Origin: Rubrivivax sp.
GTDB taxonomy: Bacteria > Pseudomonadota > Gammaproteobacteria > Burkholderiales > Burkholderiaceae_C
NCBI GenBank assembly: GCA_020248945.1
Contig: JADCGQ010000040.1
Location: forward strand, 62,001 to 126,000
Direction of reading: 5' to 3'
Length of the DNA stretch: 64,000 bases
Shown here: piece by piece, positions 1 through 8,454 of the stretch
Position numbering within the stretch: position 1 is the stretch's first letter
Layout of the letters: every line of letters begins with the position of its first letter
The notes under the pieces: model-generated
Databases searched by the model: none
What the model was told of the DNA's origin: nothing
The model's input: only the letters and a program-made list of their open reading frames with translations
Translations under genes and position numbers: made by a program

Positions 1-395
1 CGAGCATGATCGGCCTGATCATGCTGATGGGCATCGCAACGAAGAACTCGATCCTGCTGATCGACTACGTGATCATGGCGCGGCGCGATCACGGCATGCC
101 GCGCTTCGAGGCCATCCTCGACGCCTGCCACAAGCGCGCGCGGCCGATCGTGATGACGACCATCGCCATGGGCGCGGGCATGCTGCCCATCGCCATCGGC
201 CTGGGCACCGACCCGAGCTTCCGCAGCCCGATGGCCATCGTCGTGATCGGCGGGCTGATCACCAGCACCTTCCTGAGCCTGCTGGTGATTCCGGTGCTGT
301 TCACCTATGTCGACGACGGCATCGCGGCGCTGCAGCGGCTGCTGCGGCGGGGCAAGCCGGCCGTGCCGGCGGCGCCCGTGGAGCGTCTGTCGTGA
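1..395 (+). CDS. RND efflux transporter, inner-membrane subunit (C-terminal fragment)
   Basis: Last ~130 residues of an AcrB/MexB-type proton-driven drug or metal exporter of the inner membrane; the rest lies upstream of the window. The motif ATKNSILLIDY matches the transmembrane helix that carries the proton-relay lysine (AcrB K940). It is followed by the conserved loop RARPIVMTTIAMG, further hydrophobic helices and a short basic tail. The gene ends in TGA at 393-395, and the next gene starts with GTG at 392, a 4-base overlap, so the two are probably translated together. The membrane-fusion partner is expected upstream. Substrate cannot be judged from this piece. Confidence 0.93.
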   Translation, partial: SMIGLIMLMGIATKNSILLIDYVIMARRDHGMPRFEAILDACHKRARPIVMTTIAMGAGMLPIAIGLGTDPSFRSPMAIVVIGGLITSTFLSLLVIPVLFTYVDDGIAALQRLLRRGKPAVPAAPVERLS

Positions 396-1333
396 AGCGC
401 CGCCTGTGGTTGCAGAGCGCGGTCGCGCTGGCGCTGGCCGCGCCCTGGCGGCTGCGCGCCGAGAGCGGCTTCGAGACGCTCGACCTCGACTGGGTCGACC
501 CGGCCCGCCAGCGCCCGGTGCCCGTGCGCCTGTACCTGCCGCGCCCGGCCGCAGAAGGCCAGCGCGTGCCGCTGATCGTGTTCTCGCACGGCATCGGCGG
601 CTCGCGCCGCGGCTACAGCTGGCTCGGCCGGCACGTGGCGGCACAAGGCATCGCCAGCCTGCACCTGCAGCACGTGGGCAGCGACCGCACGCTGTGGGGC
701 GGCAGCCCCTGGTCGCTGGTCGGCCGCCTGCAAGGAGCGGCGCAGGCCGACGAGGCACTGGCCCGTGCGCGCGACTTCCGCTTCGCGCTCGACACGCTGC
801 TGCAAGGCGAGTTCGGCGACCGCATCAACCCCGCGCGCATCGTCGCCGCCGGCCACAGCTACGGCGCCAACACCACGCTGCTGGTGGCCGGCGCGCGGGT
901 GGAGCAGGCCGGCACGCCGCTGCCGCTGCGCGACGAACGCGTGAGCGCCGCCATCCTGATGAGCGCGCCGCCGTTCTACGGCGAAGCCGAGCCGCGCCGC
1001 ATCCTCGAGACGGTGACGGTGCCCACGCTGCACGTCACCTGCACCGACGACGTCATCCGCATCCCCGGCTACTGGAGCGGCTTCGAAGACCGGCTGCAGG
1101 TGTTCGAGGCCACCGGCAGCGCCCGCAAGTGGCTGGCGGTGTACGAAGGCGGCTCGCACAGCATGTTCACCGACCGCGTGGGCACTGGCGGCGCGCTCAA
1201 CCTGCCGGCCAAGCGGGCGACGCAGGAGTTGGCCCTGGCCTTCCTGCGCCAGGCCTTCGAGGGCGACGGCGCGGCCTTGGCCGCCTGGCCGCAGCGCCAC
1301 GCGCAGATCCTGGCCCGCTTCAGCGCCGTCTGA
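392..1333 (+). CDS. Secreted alpha/beta hydrolase (dienelactone hydrolase-like)
   Basis: A 313-residue alpha/beta-hydrolase with an N-terminal signal peptide (basic start, hydrophobic stretch to about residue 22). The nucleophile elbow is GHSYG with Ser156. FSHGIGG near residue 65 is the usual oxyanion region. Asp in CTDDV and His in GGSHS near the C-terminus complete a plausible triad. It resembles predicted dienelactone-hydrolase/PAF-acetylhydrolase-like proteins; the substrate is unknown. The GTG start at 392 overlaps the stop of the RND gene by 4 bases, which fixes the start and suggests co-expression with the pump. The stop codon abuts an inverted repeat (1332-1369) that may terminate transcription. 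Confidence 0.85.
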   Translation: MKRRLWLQSAVALALAAPWRLRAESGFETLDLDWVDPARQRPVPVRLYLPRPAAEGQRVPLIVFSHGIGGSRRGYSWLGRHVAAQGIASLHLQHVGSDRTLWGGSPWSLVGRLQGAAQADEALARARDFRFALDTLLQGEFGDRINPARIVAAGHSYGANTTLLVAGARVEQAGTPLPLRDERVSAAILMSAPPFYGEAEPRRILETVTVPTLHVTCTDDVIRIPGYWSGFEDRLQVFEATGSARKWLAVYEGGSHSMFTDRVGTGGALNLPAKRATQELALAFLRQAFEGDGAALAAWPQRHAQILARFSAV

Positions 1334-1369
1334 GCCCGTCGAAGCGTCCGCGGGGGCTTCGACAGGCTC
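1332..1369. repeat. Dispersed inverted repeat, copy 1
   Basis: Arms 1332-1345 and 1356-1369 (GAGCCCGTCGAAGC / GCTTCGACAGGCTC) pair with one mismatch around a 10-base loop. The right arm is followed by CAGCCCGAACGG. This is the first of five related elements in the window (also 1446-1506, 6678-6704, 37575-37601, 59111-59169). It overlaps the hydrolase stop codon and could act as a 3' stem-loop. Confidence 0.8.
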
Positions 1370-1445
1370 AGCCCGAACGGCAGGTGAGTGAGGGCCGATA
1401 GGGCCGGCCTGAGCTCAAGGCTGCGCTCTTGCCCTGCCACCACAT

Positions 1446-1506
1446 CCGTTCGCACTGAGCTTGTCGAAGTGCCTGCGAGGGGCTTCGACAGGCTCAGCCC
1501 GAACGG
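1446..1506. repeat. Dispersed inverted repeat, copy 2
   Basis: Arms 1446-1469 and 1483-1506 are near-perfect inverted copies of the core CTTCGACAGGCTCAGCCCGA. The element lies between the hydrolase and the Rep-like gene, just upstream of the latter's presumed promoter. It could form a long hairpin in RNA. Its neighbour at 1332-1369 is a shorter copy, so the intergenic region holds a pair. Confidence 0.8.
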
Positions 1507-1543
1507 GAGGTGCGCCAGCCGGCTCGGTGGCCCGACCCCTGGC

Positions 1544-1549
1544 TATGAT
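1544..1549 (+). promoter_or_regulatory. Probable -10 box of the rep-like helicase gene
   Basis: TATGAT lies 27 bases upstream of the TTG start at 1577. No convincing -35 hexamer is seen at the proper distance (GC-rich). It helps to exclude start codons further upstream in the same frame, which would fall inside the repeats. Confidence 0.4.
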
Positions 1550-1576
1550 CCGCCGCCCCTGCCAACCCTTGCCCAC

Positions 1577-3637
1577 TTGAACGCACCTGCCGCTCCGCCC
1601 GTCTCGCTCAACAACGCCCAGATGCAGGCGGTGCATCACCTCGATGGACCCTGCCTGGTGCTGGCCGGCGCCGGATCGGGCAAGACCCGCGTCATCGTGC
1701 ACAAGATCGCACGGCTGCTGCAAAGCGGGCTGGCGCCGAAGCAGATCGCGGCCATCACCTTCACCAACAAGGCCGCGGCCGAGATGCGCGAGCGCGCCAA
1801 GGCGCTGGTGGGCCCGCGCGCGGCGAAAGACCTCGCCATCAGCACCTTCCACTCGCTGGGCGTGCGCATGCTGCGCGAAAGCGGCGGCAAGGTCGGCCTG
1901 AAGGAGAACTTCAGCATCCTCGACAGCGACGACGTGCTGAGTGTGCTGCGCGACGACGGCGGCACCACCGATGCCGCGCTCGCCCGCCGCTGGCAATGGA
2001 CCATCAGCCTGTGGAAGAACCAGGGCCTCAACGCCGAAGCCGCCGAAGCCGCCGCGCAGGACGACGATGAGCGCGTGGCCGCGCGCGTGATGCGCCACTT
2101 CCAGGAGCGACTCACGGCCTACCAGGCGGTGGACTTCGACGACCTCATCGGCCTGCCGCTGGCGCTGCTGCAACGCGATGCCGAAGAGCGCCAACGCTGG
2201 CAGGCGCAGTTCGGCCATGTGCTGGTGGACGAGTACCAGGACACCAACGCCGTGCAGTACGAGCTGATGAAGGCGCTGGTCGGCGACAAGGCGCTCTTCA
2301 CGGCCGTGGGCGACGACGACCAGAGCATCTACGGTTGGCGTGGCGCCACCATCGACAACCTCAAACGGCTGCCGAAGGAGTTCCCGCAACTCACGGTGAT
2401 TCCGCTGGAGCAGAACTACCGCAGCACCGGCCGCATCCTGGCCGCGGCCAACGCGGTGATCGCGGCCAACCCCAAGATCTACGAAAAGAAACTGTGGAGC
2501 GACCTCGGCGACGGCGAGCCGGTGCGCGTGGTGCAGTGCGACAACGAGGAGCACGAGGCCGAGCGCGCGGTGGCACGCATCCAGTCGCTGCGCGCCGGGC
2601 AGGCCGGCGACGGGACCACAGCCAAGCTGCAGGACTTCGCCATCCTCTACCGCGCCAACCACCAGGCGCGGGTGTTCGAGCAGAAGCTGCGCGCTGCACA
2701 GCTGCCTTACAAAGTGAGCGGCGGCCAGAGCTTCTTCGACCGCGCCGAGATCAAGGACCTCTGCGGCTGGCTGCGCCTGCTCGTCAACCAGGACGACGAC
2801 CCCGCCTTCCTGCGCGCCGTGACGACACCCAAGCGCGGCATCGGCCACACCACGCTGGGCAGCCTGGGCGAGTTTGCCGCCAAGTGGAAGGTGAGCCTGT
2901 TCGAGGCCCTCTTCAGCCCGACGCTGCCCACGGTGCTCAAGGGCAAGGCGGTGGATTCGCTGCACGAGTTCGGCCGCGAGGTGAACGAGCTGCAGCACCG
3001 CGCCGGGCACACCACGGGTGCCGAGGACGCCAAGGCGCTGCTGATGGGCTGGCTCAAGGACATCGGCTACGAGCAGCACCTCTACGACAGCGAAGACAGC
3101 GAGAAGCTCGCCGCCACGCGCTGGACCAACGTGCTGGACTTCGTCGACTGGATCGCGCGGCGCTGCGGCGGCGAGATCCGCAACGACGGCGGCACGGTGG
3201 AAGAGACCGAGCGCCAGACCGTGCTGCAGGTGGCGCAGACCATCAGCATCATCATCAGCCTGGCCGAGCGCGACGCCGAGCAGGACGTGATCACGCTGTC
3301 GACGCTGCACGCCGCCAAGGGCCTGGAGTGGCCGCACGTGGTGCTGGCGGGCGTGAACGAAGGGCTGCTGCCCTTTCGCAGTGGCGACGAAGACATGACG
3401 CCCGAGCGCCTGGAAGAAGAGCGCCGCCTGATGTACGTGGGCATCACGCGCGCGCGCCTCACGCTCACCGTGAGCACCCTGATGCGCCGCAAGAAAGGCC
3501 GCGACACCGTGGCCGGCGTGCCCAGCCGCTTCATTGCCGAGATGAAGCTCGAGGAAGCCGGCGCCAAGGAAGATCCGCGCGAGCGGCTGAAGCGGCTGCG
3601 GGCGGAGCTGGTGGCCAAGGCGGCGGCGCAGACCTGA
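1577..3637 (+). CDS. rep: ATP-dependent DNA helicase, Rep/UvrD superfamily 1
   Basis: A 3'-5' SF1A helicase of 686 residues, close to E. coli Rep (673). Walker A is GAGSGKT (residues 31-37). Motif II is VDEYQDTN (Asp218-Glu219), then GDDDQSIYGWRG (motif III), QNYRST (IV), TLHAAKGLEW (V) and EERRLMYVGITRA (VI). LVLAGAGSGKTRVI at the N-terminus is Rep-like rather than typical UvrD. The family role is removing proteins ahead of replication forks. The TTG start at 1577 gives an N-terminus of Rep length; the same frame stays open further upstream, through the two inverted repeats, but shows no family similarity there. UvrD/PcrA is the alternative name. Confidence 0.88.
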   Translation: MNAPAAPPVSLNNAQMQAVHHLDGPCLVLAGAGSGKTRVIVHKIARLLQSGLAPKQIAAITFTNKAAAEMRERAKALVGPRAAKDLAISTFHSLGVRMLRESGGKVGLKENFSILDSDDVLSVLRDDGGTTDAALARRWQWTISLWKNQGLNAEAAEAAAQDDDERVAARVMRHFQERLTAYQAVDFDDLIGLPLALLQRDAEERQRWQAQFGHVLVDEYQDTNAVQYELMKALVGDKALFTAVGDDDQSIYGWRGATIDNLKRLPKEFPQLTVIPLEQNYRSTGRILAAANAVIAANPKIYEKKLWSDLGDGEPVRVVQCDNEEHEAERAVARIQSLRAGQAGDGTTAKLQDFAILYRANHQARVFEQKLRAAQLPYKVSGGQSFFDRAEIKDLCGWLRLLVNQDDDPAFLRAVTTPKRGIGHTTLGSLGEFAAKWKVSLFEALFSPTLPTVLKGKAVDSLHEFGREVNELQHRAGHTTGAEDAKALLMGWLKDIGYEQHLYDSEDSEKLAATRWTNVLDFVDWIARRCGGEIRNDGGTVEETERQTVLQVAQTISIIISLAERDAEQDVITLSTLHAAKGLEWPHVVLAGVNEGLLPFRSGDEDMTPERLEEERRLMYVGITRARLTLTVSTLMRRKKGRDTVAGVPSRFIAEMKLEEAGAKEDPRERLKRLRAELVAKAAAQT

Positions 3638-3889
3638 AGCCCCTGGGCGCCCTGCGTACGGAACCGCACGGACGGCCCGTGCGCAGGCCAGGGACCATGC
3701 GGTCGAGTTGGCGTTGGCTGCAAGCCGAGGTCGGCTCTATTGGCCCACAACGACGACCAAGCCCCCTACGGACTTGGAAGGGGTGCGCTCGCCAGCCGGT
3801 TTGCCGGGTCAGCGGCGATGCCCGTTGTCGCTTGTGTTCGACAACGTCCGTCGCGGCAGGGCACAGCCCAGCCCGGAAGGAAATCTCTC

Positions 3890-4765
3890 ATGTCTTCGTG
3901 TTCATCTTTCCCGACATCGCGGGTGCGATTCACCCATCCCTTTGGTGAACTTCGGTCGCCGCCTGCACTGCGGCCATTTGCCACCGTCAAGCCGGGCGGC
4001 ACCGGGCTTCGCATGGTGGCCGCCGCCGCTATGGCCCTGGCGTGCCTGGGCGGCGCACAGGCATCGACCACGGTGATCAACTTCGATCCAGGCACCAGCT
4101 GGCGAACGACCACCGATCGCTTGCTCGGGCAGCAATGGGCCCTGGGCAACTTCGACAGCAGCGAGGGCATTGCCGTCCAGACCGGCTACGGCAACCCGGC
4201 CACCACCAGCCTGCCCACGGACTCGATGATGTGGAACTGCGGCACGGGCGGTGATCTCTGCCGCGACGGCTCGGGCGTGATCACTGGCGGCGACGGTCCG
4301 CTGGAAGCCTTCTTCGGCTTCGGCTTCAGGATCGAGGAAGGCGCACAGGTGCTGGCGGCGGTCTTGTCCGTGATCGCCGACGACTTCTTCCATCTCCGCG
4401 TCAATGGCATTTCGGTCGTAGCCGCCATGCTCGACAACCACATCAATGGCGCCGGCCAGCCGGCTCCCTTGGTGGTTGACATCTCGAGCTACTTGCGAAC
4501 CGGCGACAACGTCTTGTCGCTGCGAGCGATGGACGGTGCGCTCAAGGGCACAGCGACCGACTGCGAGGTGGGGGTGGAGGTGACCTCGGTGCTGGGAGCG
4601 TTCTGCAAGTACGACCGTGGCTACGAGTACGTGTCGGTGTCCGGTGCGGCCATCACGGTGCCGGAGCCTTCGACCCTGTGGCTGCTGGGTGGATCCCTGG
4701 GCATGCTGATGCTGCGGTCGGGTGCCCGGCGCGGTCGCGCAGGCTTGGCACACCAACCGGGCTGA
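3890..4765 (+). CDS. PEP-CTERM sorting domain-containing exported protein
   Basis: 291 residues. The C-terminus has the exosortase signature VPEPSTLWLLGG, followed by a hydrophobic helix and a basic tail (SGARRGR), so the protein is secreted, cleaved and probably surface- or EPS-associated. A hydrophobic signal segment, VAAAAMALACLGG, ends in QAS near residue 60. The body (about residues 60-260) has no domain I recognise; cysteines in CGTGGDLC and DCEVG/FCKYD may form disulfides. The start ATG 3890 has GGAAGG 9 bases upstream; ATG 4014 right at the signal peptide is an alternative that would give a conventional N-terminus. No exosortase (EpsH) gene is in the window. Confidence 0.8.
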   Translation: MSSCSSFPTSRVRFTHPFGELRSPPALRPFATVKPGGTGLRMVAAAAMALACLGGAQASTTVINFDPGTSWRTTTDRLLGQQWALGNFDSSEGIAVQTGYGNPATTSLPTDSMMWNCGTGGDLCRDGSGVITGGDGPLEAFFGFGFRIEEGAQVLAAVLSVIADDFFHLRVNGISVVAAMLDNHINGAGQPAPLVVDISSYLRTGDNVLSLRAMDGALKGTATDCEVGVEVTSVLGAFCKYDRGYEYVSVSGAAITVPEPSTLWLLGGSLGMLMLRSGARRGRAGLAHQPG

Positions 4766-4888
4766 AAGGAGGGCCCCGCCCCACGGAGCGTGGCTTCAGC
4801 CGCGAAAGAAGGTGGTGCGTCGGGTCCGAGGGGTGGCGTTCGAGACAGAGCGCCGAGCCCGTATGCTGGCGGTCATACAGGAGGCCTG

Positions 4889-6667
4889 ATGACCGCCACG
4901 TTGCCGCTCAATCTCGCGGTCTTGCCGCGCCGCCAGGCCCTGGGCCAGCTGGTGGCCCTGGGCCTGACGCTGCCCATGGCCCACGCCGTGCTGGCGCAGA
5001 CCGGCGCCGCGCCTGCGCCTGCCGGCCCGGCCTATGCCCCTACGCGCCGTGGTGGCGGTGGCGTGCTCAGGCTGCTGTCCTGGCAAGGCCCGACGCAGCT
5101 GAACCCGCACTTCTCCACCGGCACCAAGGACGCCGATGCCGCCCGCGTGTTCTTCGAGCCGCTGGCGCGCTGGGACGCCGACGGCGAGCTGCAGCCGGTG
5201 CTGGCCGCCGAGATCCCCAGTCGCGCCAACGGTGGCGTGGCCGCCGACGGCAAGAGCGTGACCTGGAAGCTCAAGCGCGGCGTCACCTGGCACGACGGCA
5301 CACCGTTCACGGCCGACGACGTGATTTTCAACGCCGAGTACGCGCGCGACCCCGCCACCGCGGCCACCACCCGCGGCGTGTTCGACGACATGCAGTTCGT
5401 CAAGGTGGACGGCCACACGGTGCGCGTCGTCTTCGACAAGCCCACGCCGTTCTGGGCCAGCGGCTATTGCATCGCGTCGCTCATCGCCAAGCACCGGCAC
5501 GAGCGCTTCCGCGGCGCCACCAGCCGCGACGCGCCCGACAATCAGCGCCCCGTGGGCACCGGCCCCTACCGCTTCGTCGAGTTCAAGCCGGGCGACTCGC
5601 TGCGCGGGGTGCTGAACCCCACGTACCACGCGCCCAACCGGCCGCACTTCGACACGCTCGAGATCAAGGGCGGTGGCGACGCGACCTCGGCCGCGCGCGC
5701 CGTGCTGCAGACCGGGGAATACGACTTCGCCGGGACGATGCTGGTGGAGGACGAAGTGCTGCAGCGCCTGGAGCGTGGCGGCCGTGGGCGCGTGGCGTTC
5801 AGCGATGGCGGCACGATGGAGTTCCTGCTGCTCAACCCCACCGACCCGAACACCGAACGCGACGGCGAGCGCTCGCACCCCGACACGCGCCACCCGGTGT
5901 TCGGCGACGCTGCCGTGCGCCGCGCCATCGGCCATCTGATCGACCGCGAGGGCATCCAGCAGGTCATCTACGGCCGCACTGCGGTGGCCACGCCGAACAT
6001 CGTGCACAACCCGGCGCGCTTCCGCAGCTCGAACCTGCGCATCGACTTCAGCATCGACAAGGCCAATGCCGTGCTCGATGCCGCCGGCTGGGCGCGTGGC
6101 GCGGGCGGCCCGGGCGGTGTGCGGCAGAAGGACGGGCGCGCGCTGCGCTTTCTGTTCACCACCACGGTGAACGCCTCGCGTCAGAAGACGCAGACCGTGA
6201 TCAAGAGCGCCTTTCAGCGCGCCGGCATCGAGGTGGAGCTCAAGGCCGTCACATCCGCCGTGTTCTTCAGCGCCGACGTGGCCAACCCCGACACCAACGG
6301 CCGCTTCCACGCCGACCTGATGATGTACGCCAGCGGCATGGGCCAGCCCGACCCCGCCCGCTTCATGGACCGCTACGTCAGCTGGGAAGCCTCCAGCAAG
6401 GCCAACAAGTGGCAGGGCCGCAACGTGCTGCGCTGGAAGAACGCGGAGTACGACCGCCTCTACAAGGCCGCCGAGGTCGAACTCGACCCGGCGCGCCGCG
6501 CGGCCCTGTTCGTGCAGATGAACGACCTGGTGTGCCGCGACGGGTACCTCGTGCCCTTGCTGTTCCGCCGCAACGTCAGCGCGGTGGCCAGCAACCTGGT
6601 CGCGCCGCCCACCGGCTGGGATCTCGACATGAGCACGCTGGCGGACTGGTACCGGCGCACGGGTTAG
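4889..6667 (+). CDS. Periplasmic solute-binding protein, family 5 (peptide/opine type)
   Basis: 592 residues, SBP_bac_5 (DppA/OppA-like). Typical segments are FEPLARWDADGELQPVLAAEIP and WHDGTPFTADDV near the N-terminal lobe, and GTGPYRFVEFKPGD in the middle. The N-terminus PRRQALGQLVALGL is Tat-like (twin Arg before a hydrophobic run), with cleavage probable after HAVLA. ATG 4889 is preceded by AGGAGG at 4879-4884, an excellent ribosome site. It binds peptides or similar solutes for an ABC importer, but no permease or ATPase gene is adjacent, so it must share a transporter encoded elsewhere. The gene is convergent with the long minus-strand operon. Confidence 0.88.
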   Translation: MTATLPLNLAVLPRRQALGQLVALGLTLPMAHAVLAQTGAAPAPAGPAYAPTRRGGGGVLRLLSWQGPTQLNPHFSTGTKDADAARVFFEPLARWDADGELQPVLAAEIPSRANGGVAADGKSVTWKLKRGVTWHDGTPFTADDVIFNAEYARDPATAATTRGVFDDMQFVKVDGHTVRVVFDKPTPFWASGYCIASLIAKHRHERFRGATSRDAPDNQRPVGTGPYRFVEFKPGDSLRGVLNPTYHAPNRPHFDTLEIKGGGDATSAARAVLQTGEYDFAGTMLVEDEVLQRLERGGRGRVAFSDGGTMEFLLLNPTDPNTERDGERSHPDTRHPVFGDAAVRRAIGHLIDREGIQQVIYGRTAVATPNIVHNPARFRSSNLRIDFSIDKANAVLDAAGWARGAGGPGGVRQKDGRALRFLFTTTVNASRQKTQTVIKSAFQRAGIEVELKAVTSAVFFSADVANPDTNGRFHADLMMYASGMGQPDPARFMDRYVSWEASSKANKWQGRNVLRWKNAEYDRLYKAAEVELDPARRAALFVQMNDLVCRDGYLVPLLFRRNVSAVASNLVAPPTGWDLDMSTLADWYRRTG

Positions 6668-6677
6668 CAAGTCCCCT

Positions 6678-6704
6678 GCTCGGGCTGAGAGCCTGTCGAA
6701 GCCC
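6678..6704 (+). repeat. Dispersed repeat, copy 3 (single arm)
   Basis: A half-element related to the repeats at 1332 and 1446, with GGGCTGAGAGCCTGTCGAAG at its centre. It sits in the 39-base gap between two convergent genes (stops at 6667 and 6707). Confidence 0.65.
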
Positions 6705-6706
6705 TG

Positions 6707-7834
6707 TCAAGACGGCAGGAAGTCCACCGGCCAGGTGACCACCAGCACCTCGACGTCCTTGGCGCCGAAGTCGAAGCTGCGGATGCGCGCGAGCAGGCGC
6801 TTCTCGAGCTCTTCGTTCTTCAGCTCGCTGGACACGAGGCGCAGGCCCGAGACCTCGCCCGAGGGTGCGATCTTCAGCTCCAGCACCACCTTGCCCTGCA
6901 AGGCAGGGTCGTCGCGGAGCGCGCGGTTGTAGATGGCGTAGATCGCGCCCTTGTTGCGCTCGAAGACGAGCTTCACGTCCTCGAGGCTGCGGCTGGCCTT
7001 GCCGCTGCTGCCCTTGGTGAGCGTGCCGCCCTTGCCGCCGGCCACGCCGTCGCCACTGCCGGTGCCCCCGCCGGCACGGCCACCGCCGCCGCCTGCGCCA
7101 CCCCCGCCGCCGCCGCCGGCCACGCCTTCCATCAGCGTGCTGCCGCGGCCGGCCAGGCCGCCGCCGCCGGTGTCGCGACTGAAGCCGGCGGTGTTGACGC
7201 CGCCGGTGCCGCCGGTGGCGTTGCTCGTCACCATCGCGCGCAGCGGCACGCCTTGTTCGGTGCCCGCGCCGACACCCGCGCCGGTGCCCGTGCCGACGCC
7301 GGGGCCGGGCTTGATGTCCTGGCGCAGCTGCGCCGCGGCCGGTGCGCTGTGCAGCTCGGCCAGCTGGTCCTTCATCGCCAGCAGGCCCACGCCGCTGGCC
7401 TTGCGGCGCGCGTTGTCCACCGCCACTTCACCCGGGCTCTTGTTGGGCTGCGGGTTGCGCGCCTCGGGCACCGGCGCTTCGTTCGGCTTCACGGCCTTGA
7501 TCGGCGCCGGCTTGTCGGGCGCGGCCTCGGGCGCCGCCTCGGGCTTGATGGCCTCGGCCAGCGGCGCGGGTGGTGGTGGCTTGGGCGCCTGCTGCTCGAG
7601 CAGCAGCCGCGCCATCGGCGCCGGCAGCGGCTGCATCTCGGCGCGCTTGGGCGGGCTCAGTGGCACGAACAGCATCAGCAGCACCAGCAGCACGGTGACG
7701 ATGCCGACGTTGCGCGCAATGCGCCTGAAGCGCCGCTCGTCGGCCGCGTTCAGCGCCCAGGGCAGCGCCGGCACGCGGAAGGACAGCGCAGCTTGCGCGT
7801 TCGTCGGGCCTGCATTCATGGCGAGGGCGACCAT
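6707..7834 (-). CDS. AgmX/PglI-type C-terminal domain protein, glycine-rich envelope-spanning
   Basis: 375 residues. A short cytoplasmic N-terminus is followed by one transmembrane helix (about 43-59), a Pro/Ala-rich linker, a Gly-rich stretch (about 190-270 with runs such as GGGGGGGAGGGGG) and a C-terminal domain (SLEDVKLVFERNKGAIYAIYNRALRDD in pieces, then GKVVLELKIAPSGEV) typical of the AgmX/PglI family and analogous to the TonB C-terminus. This plan fits a periplasm-spanning force transducer driven by ExbBD. The start ATG 7834 has AAGGAGG 9 bases upstream, inside the end of the ExbD gene, 4 bases from its stop. Last gene of the 16-gene operon. TonB itself is the alternative, but the domain looks closer to AgmX (GltJ of Myxococcus gliding). 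Confidence 0.8.
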   Translation of the reverse strand: MVALAMNAGPTNAQAALSFRVPALPWALNAADERRFRRIARNVGIVTVLLVLLMLFVPLSPPKRAEMQPLPAPMARLLLEQQAPKPPPPAPLAEAIKPEAAPEAAPDKPAPIKAVKPNEAPVPEARNPQPNKSPGEVAVDNARRKASGVGLLAMKDQLAELHSAPAAAQLRQDIKPGPGVGTGTGAGVGAGTEQGVPLRAMVTSNATGGTGGVNTAGFSRDTGGGGLAGRGSTLMEGVAGGGGGGGAGGGGGRAGGGTGSGDGVAGGKGGTLTKGSSGKASRSLEDVKLVFERNKGAIYAIYNRALRDDPALQGKVVLELKIAPSGEVSGLRLVSSELKNEELEKRLLARIRSFDFGAKDVEVLVVTWPVDFLPS

Positions 7835-7838
7835 CGGA

Positions 7839-8330
7839 TCAGGCCTCCTTCTTGCGCACGGCAAAGCTCACGTCGGCGAAGTTCGCGCGCGCGCAACTCA
7901 CCATCAGCTTGCGCAGCAGGCTGTAGGGCATTTGCCGGTCGGCCATGATGGTGACGGCCTGCTGCTCGGCCTGGTTGGCCGCCAGCACCGCGCTGCGCTG
8001 GCCCAGCAACTTGAGCTCGGCCTCCAGCGTGGGGATCGAGTCGCCTGCGGCGGCCGTGACCTCGGCCACGCTGGCCACGCGCCGGCCTTCGACGAGGATG
8101 TCGTCGCCCGACACCACCAGCAGCACCGTGGCCTCGGGTTCCTTCTCGGCGCTGGCGATCGGCAGGTCCACGGCCTTCGGGCTGATGAGCGTTTCCACAC
8201 CCGAGCTCGACAGCAGGAAGAAGATGAGGATGGTGAACACGTCGATCAGCGCGACGAGGTTCATGTCCATGTGCGCGCCGTTGCGCGCGCGGCGATGGGC
8301 GCGCTTTTCGGTGGCGGTCATCACGGCCAT
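7839..8330 (-). CDS. ExbD/TolR-family biopolymer transport protein (second copy)
   Basis: 163 residues: a short basic cytoplasmic N-terminus, one transmembrane helix containing MNLVALIDVFTILIFFLL with the conserved proton-carrying Asp (LIDVF), and a periplasmic ExbD domain. It partners ExbB/TolQ (8958-9626) in a proton-motive-force-driven motor. It differs clearly from the first ExbD (8455-8961), as in Tol/Agl motors with two non-identical TolR-like subunits. GGAG lies 8 bases before ATG 8330; ATG 8321 is a possible alternative. A ~90-base repeat separates it from the upstream exbD gene, whereas most genes here overlap or nearly touch. Confidence 0.9.
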   Translation of the reverse strand: MAVMTATEKRAHRRARNGAHMDMNLVALIDVFTILIFFLLSSSGVETLISPKAVDLPIASAEKEPEATVLLVVSGDDILVEGRRVASVAEVTAAAGDSIPTLEAELKLLGQRSAVLAANQAEQQAVTIMADRQMPYSLLRKLMVSCARANFADVSFAVRKKEA

Positions 8331-8364
8331 GTTCGGATCTCCGCAAAGGGCGACGCGGCCTGTC

Positions 8365-8453
8365 GGCCAAGCTCCCCGCCGAGGAACCGGCTCTGCCGGG
8401 CCTCTGGCGGGTGGCCCCCTCGGGGGGTAGCGAGCGAGAGCGAGCTTGGGGGC
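8365..8453. repeat. ~88-base GC-rich dispersed repeat, copy A
   Basis: Begins GGCCAAGCTCCCCGCC, contains GAACCGGCTCTGCCGGGCC and the hairpin CCCCCTCGGGGGG, and ends with GAGCTTGGGGGC. The outer ends are complementary (GCCAAGCTCCCC / GAGCTTGGGGGC). Copy B at 17125-17211 is in the same orientation. Each copy lies directly downstream (in the operon's sense) of a stop codon. The type is widespread in Burkholderiales intergenic regions. It could form a strong RNA structure within the operon mRNA. Confidence 0.85.
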
Positions 8454-8454
8454 T

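Noticed and set aside
305-1300. Long open frame opposite to the hydrolase, and many similar ones (1415-3337, 20071-23382, 45126-46577)
   Set aside because: They mirror real genes in a GC-rich genome, have His/Arg/Gln-rich composition and no domain; the opposite strand carries clear motifs.
3700-3730. Sigma-54-like sequence upstream of the PEP-CTERM gene (TGGCGTTGGCTGCA)
   Set aside because: GG and GC are 8 bases apart instead of 10, and the TTGC half is incomplete.
7060-7140. Gly-codon trinucleotide run in the AgmX-like gene as a phase-variation tract
   Set aside because: Unit of three keeps the frame; it is a coding Gly linker, and the run is not a pure repeat.
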